Positions 42,800-51,389 of a stretch of DNA of 64,000 nt are shown piece by piece; positions within the stretch are counted from its first letter, which is position 1, and the number at the start of each line of letters is the position of its first letter. This DNA comes from Azophilus sp965220835 (GTDB lineage Bacteria > Pseudomonadota > Gammaproteobacteria > Pseudomonadales > Azotimanducaceae), in assembly GCA_965220835.1 (NCBI GenBank), contig OZ244842.1, positions 2,976,001-3,040,000 on the forward strand. The letters are read 5' to 3'. The notes below the pieces were generated by a model that saw nothing but the letters and a program-made list of their open reading frames with translations, searched no databases and was not told the DNA's origin. Position numbers and translations under genes: made by a program.

Positions 42800-44131
42800 A
42801 TGAACGAAGAGGCTGAGCCTGCTCAGGCGCCAAGCAACGCCGCGTTCTTCACCGCCCCCCGGCGGCGGCGAAAGCTCATTGCTGGAATCGCGGCCGCAGC
42901 CTTGGTTGCCGTTGTCACGTTCATCTACCTCGCGGTGCAGGGGCCGGACAATCGCTCAATCGCTTTGCAAATGGTGGAGCAGACCGTCAATGAGTTCAGC
43001 GGGCAGACGCTGGGGCCGCTGGACTTGCGGCAACACGCGAAGCGGCTCAGCGAAGCCCTCGAGCTTGCGCCCGAGGAAGAGGCGACGGCAGCAGCGGTGG
43101 AACGGCTTAAGGGGCAGCTTCATGCGCAGCTCGTTGGCGCCTTGGCCTTGGACGCCCTCGACGACGCCGAGGCCTTGCTTGCCGAGGCGAACGTCCTTTG
43201 GCCAGACGAAGAGGCCTTCAAGAGCTACGGCCAATTGGCGACGCAACTCAACCAACGCCAGCAGGAGTTGCAACTGCGCGAAGAATTGCTCGTCAAGCTG
43301 AACGAGGCCCAGTCAAAGGTCGAGGGTGAATCCTCAACATTGGATGCCATCAGGGCCACGCTTGGCTTGGTCGAGGAGCTGCTTGATCAGTATGCCACCC
43401 TCAAGAGTGACTCGGAGATCAACGCCAACTTGCGAAATCTGCTGACGGTGGGCGCTCGCTCCGCAACCCGGGAGGACGAAATTCGAAGCGCGAGCGCGCT
43501 ATTGGATGCTTCGCGAGTGCTATGGCAGGACGATGCGGGATTGGGGACATTGGATCAGGACATCAAGTCCAAACTGGGTGAGCTCGACAGAGGAATCGAG
43601 ATTCGGGAACTGATCAGCCTTGGCCAAGAGCGGCTGCGCGACAATCTCCTGACCACGCCCGCGGGCAAGAGCGCTCGTGATGCCTTCAGCGAGGTGTTGA
43701 CGATGGACCCGGGCAATGCCGAAGCCCTTGATGGCATGCGGAAGGTCGCCAATCGCTACGTTGAACTGATTGGGAGCGCCATAAACAACAACAGCCTAAC
43801 CAGGGCCAAGCAGCACCTGAGTTCGCTTGAAGCGCTGGACGCCAACCATGTGGCGATTCAACCGCTCAAGGAACGGTTGAGCGACAAGGAGCGGTTGTTG
43901 GAGCTCGAACGCTTGAGCGCCGAGCAGCCCGCAAGCATCGAAAAAGGCCAACAGAAAGACGTGCAAGCGACGCAACTGACCGCCAATCCCCTGCCCACCG
44001 ACGACGAAGGAACGCTGTGGCTTCAGGTTCGCGACTTCTGCGCAATGCTTGATCAGTACATCATCAAGCACCCCTCCGGGCGCTACGTGGAGGAGGCCTG
44101 GCAACGCAAATCGGAGTGTTTGAAGCAGTAG
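42800..44131 (+). CDS. Single-TM protein with periplasmic helical repeats
   Basis: 443 aa from ATG 42800. A basic patch (RRRRK) precedes one TM at about residues 26-46 (IAGIAAAALVAVVTFIYLAV). The remainder is helical with TPR-like units, for example AEALLAEANVLWPDEEAFKSYGQLATQL, ASALLDASRVLWQDDAGLGTLDQDI and AFSEVLTMDPGNAEALDGMRKVA. A C-terminal segment contains two Cys (VRDFCAMLDQ, RKSECLKQ). No family is recognised. It converges on the collagen-like lipoprotein gene with 26 bases between stops and may be part of the same system. Confidence 0.75.
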   Translation: MNEEAEPAQAPSNAAFFTAPRRRRKLIAGIAAAALVAVVTFIYLAVQGPDNRSIALQMVEQTVNEFSGQTLGPLDLRQHAKRLSEALELAPEEEATAAAVERLKGQLHAQLVGALALDALDDAEALLAEANVLWPDEEAFKSYGQLATQLNQRQQELQLREELLVKLNEAQSKVEGESSTLDAIRATLGLVEELLDQYATLKSDSEINANLRNLLTVGARSATREDEIRSASALLDASRVLWQDDAGLGTLDQDIKSKLGELDRGIEIRELISLGQERLRDNLLTTPAGKSARDAFSEVLTMDPGNAEALDGMRKVANRYVELIGSAINNNSLTRAKQHLSSLEALDANHVAIQPLKERLSDKERLLELERLSAEQPASIEKGQQKDVQATQLTANPLPTDDEGTLWLQVRDFCAMLDQYIIKHPSGRYVEEAWQRKSECLKQ

Positions 44132-44157
44132 CGCGTCGAGATTTCGCCCACCACCGC

Positions 44158-46197
44158 CTAAAACAGTATCACGTCCCGCAGTTCGCTCGGCACCCGCCGA
44201 ACCATGCCAGTGGCTTGGTCCGGATCCAAAACAATCTCAGTTTCGCCACCTATCCCGTCGTGACCGCGCCTGCCCGTGTAACCAATGTTGCCCTCGTTGC
44301 CGTAGCCGCCAACCTGCGGCAGGGGCAGGTCCTCGTCTTCGCGCATCTTTTGCGACTCCTCAGTTTCCCACTGGGCAATCGAGCCGGGAATCCCCGGTGA
44401 ACCCGTCGTGCCTTCAGCGCCGCCGTCACCCCCAAGCCCGCCAACGCTGTCGAGAATGAAGGCTTGCTCCAAGTCGTAGGAGGACAAAAAGAGCGTGATG
44501 CCGCCTCCATTGCCGCCCTCGCCGCCGTCACCGCCCGGCCCGGCGTCGCCGCCATCTCCTCCGTGGCCGGAAAAGTAGGCGCTGCCGCCATCGCCGCCGT
44601 CGCCGCCGTCGCCACCTCCGCCGCCATGCCCACCCCGTCCGCCACTGGAAGTGATGGTGACTGGGTTGCCATCCAATTTGCGAACGTAGTACGAGGGTGA
44701 AGCTCCGGGCTGCCGAACTTCGAACAGCACGAGACTGTGCTTGGCATCGACCGTGCGCACCTCCCGCGCAACTATGCGCAGCCGAGGCCCCGGCTGGCCC
44801 CGCGCGCCCGTTTGCCCGGCCGTGCCGCTGCCTCCCGCCCGGCCATCCCCACCGCGCCCCAACGCGCCGGACATGTTGCCGCCGCGTGAGCCCTCGCGTC
44901 CGTCGCGGCCCTTGTTGCCATCGGCGCCCGGATTGCCCGCGTACTCGAGAGCGTCCTCCTGCATGAGCGGCACAGCGCCCAGGAAGTCTGGCTCGAACTC
45001 ATACTCAAGGGGGCTTAGAACGCTGATGGCGGCCTTGGTGTCAGCATCTGCGCTCGGCGCATCGGCTGCTGCGCCTTCCGCTGCCGGTGGGCCAAGTTCC
45101 ACGAAATCGAGGTACTCCACTCGAACCACGTACTGCTTGCCGAGCATGCTCTTGGTATCGGCCGAGAACTTCACTTCCCGGCCGTCAAAGGACCCGTTTT
45201 CAATGGAGACTGCTATGCGCTCGCGAGGCAGGGCGAACTCATTGGTTGCATGGGAGCCTTCGCCCTGCTTGTTGAGCCGCCACTTTCGGCCGCGGACGTC
45301 CTCAACCACGAGGTTGAGCGGAATCGACTGGCCGGGAATGATCGAGCTGGCTTGGGCAAGGTCACTGTCAGCGTAGATGGCGGCAACTTCGGCAGCCGCC
45401 GGCCCGCCCGGAATGGCTGCATCGTACCGGTACGAGAGTTCCGTGGCCGAAGGCTCGTTGCCTTCATACTGGGCGAAAATCTGATACTCCGCCGTCGCGG
45501 CCCCTTGCTCGGCGCCGGGGTCCAACGCCTTGAACTTGAGTGCGCCCGAGTCAACGCGCTCAAATCCGTTCGCTTCGACGTTCAAGCGTTGAGCGGGTAG
45601 GTTCAGGGTCTCATCGGCCGTGGAGAACGTGCGCCCAAGCGTGTCGGTGACGTCCACCCGAAGCTCATAGACCGCACCGGGAATCAGTGCGGTTCCGGGC
45701 GGAATCTCAAAGACCCGCTCGTCTTCGTGCCACAAGAGCTTGGTGGAGCTGGCGGCCACATCCTGCGGCTCCGGACCATCAACCAAGGCGAAGTCGGCGA
45801 TGAAACTTTGGGTGGACTCCACCCCGTTCGGCGCGGTGACGGAGATTTCATAGGTCAGATCCGGAATGCTTGCACGGTCAGCACTGAAGGTGACTTGTCC
45901 GGTTGAGCGGTCGTAGGAGCCGCCCTTCACCGTCACCTGAACACCCGGATCGCCGCTGAGGTCAACCGACTTGCCGTCCGCTTGGAGCCCCATGATCTCG
46001 CCCATCTGCGCGGTGGAGCCGGGGCGAATCCGGGCGTTCTCCTCAAGCGGCGAGCCTTGCGCCGATTGTGGCGTGAACCTCACTTGGGTAATGGGGCTCG
46101 TCGTTGCGCAGCCCACCAAAACCAGCGCAACGACGAGTGCCACACGGGTTCGGAACAGGCGCAAAGGCCCGTTGAAAGATGCAATGGCAAGCCTCAT
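44158..46197 (-). CDS. Lipoprotein with collagen-like and Gly-rich repeats
   Basis: 679 aa from ATG 46197, with GGAGG 9 bases upstream. The signal peptide ends in a lipobox LVGC (Cys30). Residues about 35-410 look like successive beta-sandwich segments (SYDRSTGQVTFSADRASIPDLTYEISVTAPNG; ENGSFDGREVKFSADTKSML). Residues 420-470 are Gly-X-Y collagen-like (GNPGADGNKGRDGREG). Residues 516-564 are dense GGDGG repeats, and two shorter Gly-rich blocks lie near 584-604 and 628-651. It is probably anchored in the outer membrane. It follows the VWA gene in the same direction; function unknown. Confidence 0.85.
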   Translation of the reverse strand: MRLAIASFNGPLRLFRTRVALVVALVLVGCATTSPITQVRFTPQSAQGSPLEENARIRPGSTAQMGEIMGLQADGKSVDLSGDPGVQVTVKGGSYDRSTGQVTFSADRASIPDLTYEISVTAPNGVESTQSFIADFALVDGPEPQDVAASSTKLLWHEDERVFEIPPGTALIPGAVYELRVDVTDTLGRTFSTADETLNLPAQRLNVEANGFERVDSGALKFKALDPGAEQGAATAEYQIFAQYEGNEPSATELSYRYDAAIPGGPAAAEVAAIYADSDLAQASSIIPGQSIPLNLVVEDVRGRKWRLNKQGEGSHATNEFALPRERIAVSIENGSFDGREVKFSADTKSMLGKQYVVRVEYLDFVELGPPAAEGAAADAPSADADTKAAISVLSPLEYEFEPDFLGAVPLMQEDALEYAGNPGADGNKGRDGREGSRGGNMSGALGRGGDGRAGGSGTAGQTGARGQPGPRLRIVAREVRTVDAKHSLVLFEVRQPGASPSYYVRKLDGNPVTITSSGGRGGHGGGGGDGGDGGDGGSAYFSGHGGDGGDAGPGGDGGEGGNGGGITLFLSSYDLEQAFILDSVGGLGGDGGAEGTTGSPGIPGSIAQWETEESQKMREDEDLPLPQVGGYGNEGNIGYTGRRGHDGIGGETEIVLDPDQATGMVRRVPSELRDVILF

Positions 46198-46331
46198 GAA
46201 CGTAGTCCTCCGAAACCGAGAGTAAAGCGCTAGGCGAGCTGCCAACACTGGAGCGGGGTCTCAGGCGCTCCTCTTCCAGACCCATGTTGGTTGCAGCGAC
46301 GCTCTCCACTGTAGCGCCATGCATCGGCCAG

Positions 46332-47384
46332 TCAACCGCCCGGGCGGTCATCGAGGCTTTCGTCAAGCACGCTGAGCAGCACGTTGGCCAGAATCGTGCC
46401 CCGGTCAATGATGTAGCTGCCGCGCCCCTTTTCCGCGAGCGCCTGAAGGTACTTCTGGGTGTTTGCGTCCTGTCTGACATGAATGGCGGAAACCCGATTT
46501 CCCGGCACGCTCGAATAACGGTCGACCAACGCCAGCGATGCGGACACTTCATCTGGGTAGGCGGGCGCATCGGTGAGCACCAGGATCACTCGGCTGCTGA
46601 CGCCCTCCCGGAAGGATGTGCCGACCGCGTCCTTCAATCCTTGGTAAACCGCCTCGGGTATGTCCAGGTTGTTGCCGCGCGCATCGGCCGGCTCAATGGA
46701 CCGCAGAAAGCGCTGGATGTCCTTGAGCGCCTCCTCGTCGCCCGTCAGTTTTCGCAACCGGTGGTGGCGGGTGACCGGCCGCTGCTCGCGGTCATTGAAG
46801 GTGACGACGCCAATCCCCACCGTTGGCATCATGCGGCTCAGCACCTCAACAACCAGATGCAGCTCTCGTTTGAGGGCATCGATCTCGTTGTACATGCTGT
46901 TCGTGGTGTCGAGCACGAAGACGATGTCCATGTCGGGCAGCATCGCGGTGTTGTCATCCGGTTCAGGGCAGACGACCGGAGGGGCCGGTTCCGGCGCCTC
47001 CACGGCACTGGGCTGCGGCATCGGCTCGCAAACGGGACAGATGGGGCACTCAGGCACTGCTGGGCAACTCGGCAGGGGAGGGCATTGCGGCACCGGTGCC
47101 GGTTCCGGACACGCCTCGCACTGCTCGCACGCAGGACACTGGGGAACCTCAACAACCGGGCATTCGGGGGTGGGCGCACTGGGGCACTCGGGGCACTGGG
47201 GGGTCTCCAACTCCGGGCACGCCACCACCGGCTGCGCTTGTGGCGTCTCGCTATCGGTCTTGGGGACCGCGGCGAACAGCACCATGAATATGATGGCGAT
47301 GAGAATGAAGGCACCCATGCCGGACGCAAACAGGTCGATTGCCGACATGCCGATGAATTCCTGATCTTCGGCAACTGGTTTCAT
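46332..47384 (-). CDS. MotB/ExbD-like TM protein with Cys/Pro-rich linker and VWA domain
   Basis: 350 aa from ATG 47384. Residues 13-40 (MSAIDLFASGMGAFILIAIIFMVLFAAV) form one TM with Asp17 at its cytoplasmic edge, placed like the proton-carrying Asp of MotB and ZorB. Residues 51-140 are a Pro-rich linker with 14 Cys, many as CPxCP. Residues 150-345 are a von Willebrand A domain: DTTNS (Asp159, Thr161, Ser163), the GN.D loop, and TDAP (Asp272) form a MIDAS metal site. The VWA domain replaces the peptidoglycan-binding domain of MotB. It lies 27 bases after the MotA-like gene. Confidence 0.88.
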   Translation of the reverse strand: MKPVAEDQEFIGMSAIDLFASGMGAFILIAIIFMVLFAAVPKTDSETPQAQPVVACPELETPQCPECPSAPTPECPVVEVPQCPACEQCEACPEPAPVPQCPPLPSCPAVPECPICPVCEPMPQPSAVEAPEPAPPVVCPEPDDNTAMLPDMDIVFVLDTTNSMYNEIDALKRELHLVVEVLSRMMPTVGIGVVTFNDREQRPVTRHHRLRKLTGDEEALKDIQRFLRSIEPADARGNNLDIPEAVYQGLKDAVGTSFREGVSSRVILVLTDAPAYPDEVSASLALVDRYSSVPGNRVSAIHVRQDANTQKYLQALAEKGRGSYIIDRGTILANVLLSVLDESLDDRPGG

Positions 47385-47411
47385 CAACGCCCCTTGGCTT
47401 TGAGTTGGGCC

Positions 47412-48293
47412 CTAGGATGGCTTGTTGCTGAGGCGGCTGAGCAGGTGGTCGAGGCAGTGCTGGCCGGTCCTGTTCAGGGCGCGTTGCTCCTTGCTCATCG
47501 CGATGTTGCTGCCGAACATGAGAATCGCCGCAAGAAACAGCGCCACCAAGGTGGTGTAGAAGGCCACGCCCAAGTCGGTGGTGAGGTTCTCGATCCAGCG
47601 TTCCAGGGCCGCCGGGTCGTCCAGCTGGGGCAATGAGCCCGCGCCGTTCAGGGCCAAGCTGATGCCAATGAGGGTGCCAATGAACCCGCCGGTGGGCAGC
47701 AGCCAGGTGAGGTACTTGAGGACGGTGTAGCGAAGCTGAATCTCATGCTGGAAGTACTCCACGCTGGAGTCAAGCACGGCCTGGGAGTCGCCCACCGACC
47801 CAGTGGCCTGATACTGCCTGACCACCCGGTGTATGAGCCGGTGCAGATGCAGGTCGTTGCCTTGGGCGCCGGCGGTCACGACCCGCTCATCGAGCACTTC
47901 AAGTTCGGCATCGGTCAAGTGTTGCGACTGCGCCACGTCCAATAAGCCGGACTCGATCTGCCGTTCCGCCGCCCGCGCGCAATAGAGCCGAGTGAAGACC
48001 TCCCCGATGCCGATGCCGAACGCCAGGAACAGGAAATTCTGCACCGTGATCGGGTAGACGGGGCTTTGCCGGTCGAAGACAACGATGGCCACCGCTGAGT
48101 CGGGCAGCAGCGTCAAGCTGGCGATCATGATGGCGAAGCTGGTGGCGACGACCATGAACAACACCGCCAGAATGCGCAGATCCTCGTAGTGCAGTTGATC
48201 GAGCCTCGACACGCCCTGCCGGAGCCGGCCCAGAACCTTGAACTTGTCGAGGAATTGACGGATTTGCGGCGTCTCCCGGCCCAGATGACTCAA
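47412..48293 (-). CDS. MotA/TolQ/ExbB-like channel subunit
   Basis: 293 aa from TTG 48293, which has AAGGG 7 bases upstream. Four TM segments: residues about 41-63, 84-106, 193-215 and 240-262. The family loop is TGGFIGTLIGISLALNGAG, and the last TM is TDLGVAFYTTLVALFLAAILMF. A cytoplasmic helical region (107-190) sits between TM2 and TM3. It is probably the ring-forming partner of the VWA protein. It starts 10 bases after the acyl-CoA dehydrogenase gene and may share its transcript. Confidence 0.87.
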   Translation of the reverse strand: MSHLGRETPQIRQFLDKFKVLGRLRQGVSRLDQLHYEDLRILAVLFMVVATSFAIMIASLTLLPDSAVAIVVFDRQSPVYPITVQNFLFLAFGIGIGEVFTRLYCARAAERQIESGLLDVAQSQHLTDAELEVLDERVVTAGAQGNDLHLHRLIHRVVRQYQATGSVGDSQAVLDSSVEYFQHEIQLRYTVLKYLTWLLPTGGFIGTLIGISLALNGAGSLPQLDDPAALERWIENLTTDLGVAFYTTLVALFLAAILMFGSNIAMSKEQRALNRTGQHCLDHLLSRLSNKPS

Positions 48294-48303
48294 CCAACGG
48301 CCC

Positions 48304-50040
48304 TTAAAACCACTCGTGGGGCATGTCCATCAGGGATGGCGCGCCGGCACGAATGCTGCGGTCCAGGGCTTGGGTTTTGGGCAGCAGCTTGTGGTAGAAG
48401 AAGGTGGCCGTGCGCCGCTTGGCTTGGCCGAAGGCGTCATCCCCCGCCGCCTGGGCCATTCGCGCCCAGAGCCAAGCATAGATGGTGAGGCCCGCCAGCT
48501 CCAGGTAGTCGGCTGAGACGGCGCCCGGCAGGTTGGCGTCCTGGGGTGCTTCGGCCACCACCCAGTCGGTGGCGCCGGCCAGCCGGTCCAGCGCGCTGCG
48601 CAAAGCGGGCGCGTACGCCGCAGGCGCTGGTTCGGCAGCCATTTGGTCAATGAAGCGGCGCATGGTGCCGCCGCCGTCGCGGAGCACCTTGCGGGCGATC
48701 AGGTCCAGCGCCTGAACGCCGTTGGTGCCCTCATAGACGGGCGCGATGCGGGTGTCGCGCACGATCTGCTCCATGCCCCACTCCTTGATGTAGCCGTGGC
48801 CGCCGAAGACCTGCTGGGCCATGACTGCGCTCTCGAAGCCCCGGTCGCTGAGAAAGGCCTTGGCGATTGGCGTCAGCAACTCCGCCAAGGCCAGGCTCTC
48901 GGCATCGTTCTTCTGCTTGGCGGCATCCAGGCTGCGGCCCACCAGCATGGCGAACGCCCGGCCCGCTTCGGTAAAGGCGCGAATCGTGAGCAGCATGCGG
49001 CGCACGTCCGGGTGCACCAACAGCGAGTCCGCCTCGGCGCTGGCGTTTTGGGGACCGGCGGGCGCCCGGCCCTGGAGCCGGTCCTTGGCGTAGGCAACAG
49101 CCTGCTGATAGGCCAGCTCGCCCGCGCCAAGGCCTTGCAGGCCCACCGACAGGCGCTCGTAGTTCATCATGGTGAACATGCAGGCGAGGCCAGCGTTCTC
49201 CTCGCCCACCCGGTAGCCGACGGCATTGTCGTAGTTCATGACGTTGGTGGAACTGGCCACCACGCCCATCTTGTGCTCGATGGAGCCGCTCGCCACCGCA
49301 TTGCGCGGGCCGAGGGAGCCGTCCGGGTTGGGAATGAACTTCGGCACAATGAACAGGCTGATGCCCCGGGTGCCGGCCGGTGCGCCAGCCACGCGGGCAA
49401 GCACCAAGTGAACGATGTTCTCCGCCAGGTCGTGCTCACCGCTGGTGATGAAGATCTTGGTGCCGGTGATGCGGTAGCTGCCATCCCCGGTGTCTTCCGC
49501 ACGGGTGCGCAGCAAGCCCAGGTCCGTGCCCGCATGGGCTTCGGTGAGGTCCATGGCGCCGGTCCACTCACCGCTGTAGAGCTTGGGCAGATAGAGCGCC
49601 TTCTGGGCCTCGCTGCCGTGGGCGTCGATGCATATGGATGCGCCCAAGGACAGGGTGCCATACAGGTACAGGCCGGAATTGGCGCTCCAGAACATCTCCT
49701 CAATCAGGCAGGCCAAGAGCTTGGGCATGCCCATGCCGCCATAGGCCGGGTTGCCGGAAACCCCCAGCCAACCACCCTCCGTCAGCGCCTTGAAGGCGGG
49801 CCTGAACGCCTCTGGGGCCTGCACCACGCCCTCCGTCCAGCGGCAGCCCTCCTGATCCCCTAGCTGGTTGATCGGCGCCATCACCTCCCCAGCCAGCTTG
49901 CCCGCCTCGCGCAGCACGGCCCGCACCACGTCTTTGCTGAACTCGGCAAACTCCGGCACCTCGGCCCACTCCTTGGTGACATCGAAGAGGTTGAACAGCA
50001 GGAATTCCAAGTCCTGTTCGGGGGCTTGATAGTGCAGCAT
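48304..50040 (-). CDS. Acyl-CoA dehydrogenase, long form
   Basis: 578 aa from ATG 50040. FAD-dependent alpha,beta-dehydrogenation of acyl-CoA. Landmarks: MDLTEAHAGTDLGLLRTRAEDTGDGSYRITGTKIFITSGEHDLAENIVHLVLAR, KMGVVASSTNVMNYDNAVGY, and the catalytic Glu in APVYEGTNGVQALDLIARKVL. A C-terminal extension of about 100 residues places it with the DmdC-like and related long acyl-CoA dehydrogenases. The substrate chain is unknown. Confidence 0.93.
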   Translation of the reverse strand: MLHYQAPEQDLEFLLFNLFDVTKEWAEVPEFAEFSKDVVRAVLREAGKLAGEVMAPINQLGDQEGCRWTEGVVQAPEAFRPAFKALTEGGWLGVSGNPAYGGMGMPKLLACLIEEMFWSANSGLYLYGTLSLGASICIDAHGSEAQKALYLPKLYSGEWTGAMDLTEAHAGTDLGLLRTRAEDTGDGSYRITGTKIFITSGEHDLAENIVHLVLARVAGAPAGTRGISLFIVPKFIPNPDGSLGPRNAVASGSIEHKMGVVASSTNVMNYDNAVGYRVGEENAGLACMFTMMNYERLSVGLQGLGAGELAYQQAVAYAKDRLQGRAPAGPQNASAEADSLLVHPDVRRMLLTIRAFTEAGRAFAMLVGRSLDAAKQKNDAESLALAELLTPIAKAFLSDRGFESAVMAQQVFGGHGYIKEWGMEQIVRDTRIAPVYEGTNGVQALDLIARKVLRDGGGTMRRFIDQMAAEPAPAAYAPALRSALDRLAGATDWVVAEAPQDANLPGAVSADYLELAGLTIYAWLWARMAQAAGDDAFGQAKRRTATFFYHKLLPKTQALDRSIRAGAPSLMDMPHEWF

Positions 50041-50169
50041 GGAGATGGACCTTATTGGCGCAATGTTCATTCTAGCCTGTCGCAATGGGAGTACGCATGG
50101 CGCATTTCCCACACCGCAAAGCGGCAATCGCCACTGGTGCCCGGCGCGTCGAAGGGGCAAAACAAGCCC

Positions 50170-50847
50170 ATGGGAATCATCGACCTGATCCTGCCGCGGG
50201 TGTGCCGGCTGTGCGATAGCCCAATCAACGCCGACCTCGACCTCTGCCCACCCTGCTGGCAGAGCCTGCCCTGGAACCGGCTGCCGTGCCTGAGGTGCGC
50301 CGCGCCGCTGTCTGGCGGTTCTGGGCTGTGTCGCCAGTGCGCGCTGAAGCCCCCGCCGTTTCAGCGCACCATCGCCCCCTTGTTGTTCGAGGACGCCGTG
50401 CCGGGGCTCATTCACGCCATCAAGTTCGGCAAGGGCTACAGCCAAGCCAAGCTCTTGAGCCACCTGCTTGGCGATGCCGCCGCCCAGGCCGAGGACCCTC
50501 TACCCAACTTGCTGGTGCCCGTGCCGCTGGCCATGGGGCGAATACTGCGCCGCGGACACAACCAAGCCATCCTGCTGGCCGCGCCCTTGGCCCGCCGCTT
50601 CGGCATCCCGCTCAAGCGCAGGGCCGTAAGCCGGGTCGGACGCACGCCGCCCCAACGCGGCCAATCACGCGCCGCCCGCGCCCGCAGCGTGCGGGGGGCG
50701 TTCAAGGTGACTCAGCCGCTGGCGGGCAAAATCGCCATCGTCGATGACGTGATGACGACGGGAGCCACCACCGCGGAGTTGGCCCGCACACTGCTGGAAG
50801 CAGGAGCCGATGACGTTGTGGTTTGGGCGGCGGCCCGGGTGGTTTGA
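50170..50847 (+). CDS. comF: ComF family phosphoribosyltransferase-like protein
   Basis: 225 aa, ATG 50170. An N-terminal zinc-ribbon-like region with four CxxC pairs (CRLCD, CPPC, CLRC, CRQC) is followed by a PRTase-like domain with IAIVDDVMTTGATT. Members take part in DNA uptake and processing of incoming single strands. It is divergent from the acyl-CoA dehydrogenase gene. Confidence 0.93.
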   Translation: MGIIDLILPRVCRLCDSPINADLDLCPPCWQSLPWNRLPCLRCAAPLSGGSGLCRQCALKPPPFQRTIAPLLFEDAVPGLIHAIKFGKGYSQAKLLSHLLGDAAAQAEDPLPNLLVPVPLAMGRILRRGHNQAILLAAPLARRFGIPLKRRAVSRVGRTPPQRGQSRAARARSVRGAFKVTQPLAGKIAIVDDVMTTGATTAELARTLLEAGADDVVVWAAARVV

Positions 50848-50940
50848 GTGGCTTGCGCGCTTGCGCCTATCGGAAACCGAGGACTCGGGCATATGCAGGA
50901 CTCAAAAAAAACGCGGCGCTACTAAGAGAACCCGCAGACT

Positions 50941-51174
50941 TCAATACGGTATTCCCTCCTTCCCTCCCTGACACTTGGGGCACTTGCGCTGAAACACATC
51001 ACTCCCGTTGGCGCCGTAGACCCACCCGCAACCGGCTTGCAAACACCTCATCAGATAGGCCTTCTGGTTATAGTCCGTTCCCTCGCGGCCACGGTGCCCT
51101 TCGCATCTTTGATTGTTGCGATTAACGTAACCGATCTTTGTGGATTTTCCTGTGCCGTCCTGAAAGTCGCTCAT
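50941..51174 (-). CDS. Small zinc-ribbon protein, unknown function
   Basis: 77 aa from ATG 51174, with GAGGTG just upstream. The pattern KIGYVNRNNQ...GTDYNQKAYLMRCLQAGCGWVYGANGSDVFQRKCPKCQGG contains Cys pairs typical of a zinc ribbon. Similar small proteins are widespread and often lie near DNA-restriction or repair genes, but no function is known to me. The frame stays open upstream into a ribbon-helix-helix remnant, which I treat separately. Confidence 0.7.
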   Translation of the reverse strand: MSDFQDGTGKSTKIGYVNRNNQRCEGHRGREGTDYNQKAYLMRCLQAGCGWVYGANGSDVFQRKCPKCQGGKEGIPY

Positions 51175-51348
51175 TTTCACCTCAGTTCCTAGCCCCGCGA
51201 GTCCAGTGGTTTGTCGAAGGGTCCGCACAATCCAACCGTTGATGCTAACGCGCTTGGTCATTGCCGCTGACGCGACAGCCGCATGCAGTTCCGAGCCGAG
51301 TCGCAGGACTAACTTGCCAGCGGATCAAGTCCCTAACGAATGCTCCAT
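51175..51348 (-). pseudogene. Ribbon-helix-helix (HicB C-terminal type) frame with in-frame TGA
   Basis: From ATG 51348 the frame reads MEHSLGT, then TGA (51327-51325), then SAGKLVLRLGSELHAAVASAAMTKRVSINGWIVRTLRQTTG. The second part matches a ribbon-helix-helix DNA-binding domain (compare GRELHKRAALYAKRNGVSLNAVVVNALRQ in HicB of this window). There is no ATG, GTG or TTG between the TGA and the middle of the domain, so the domain cannot be made complete. The frame runs on into the zinc-ribbon gene. Confidence 0.5.
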
Positions 51349-51389
51349 GCGCAACCAATGAGCTTGCCCGATTGGGCTAGACTACGCCA

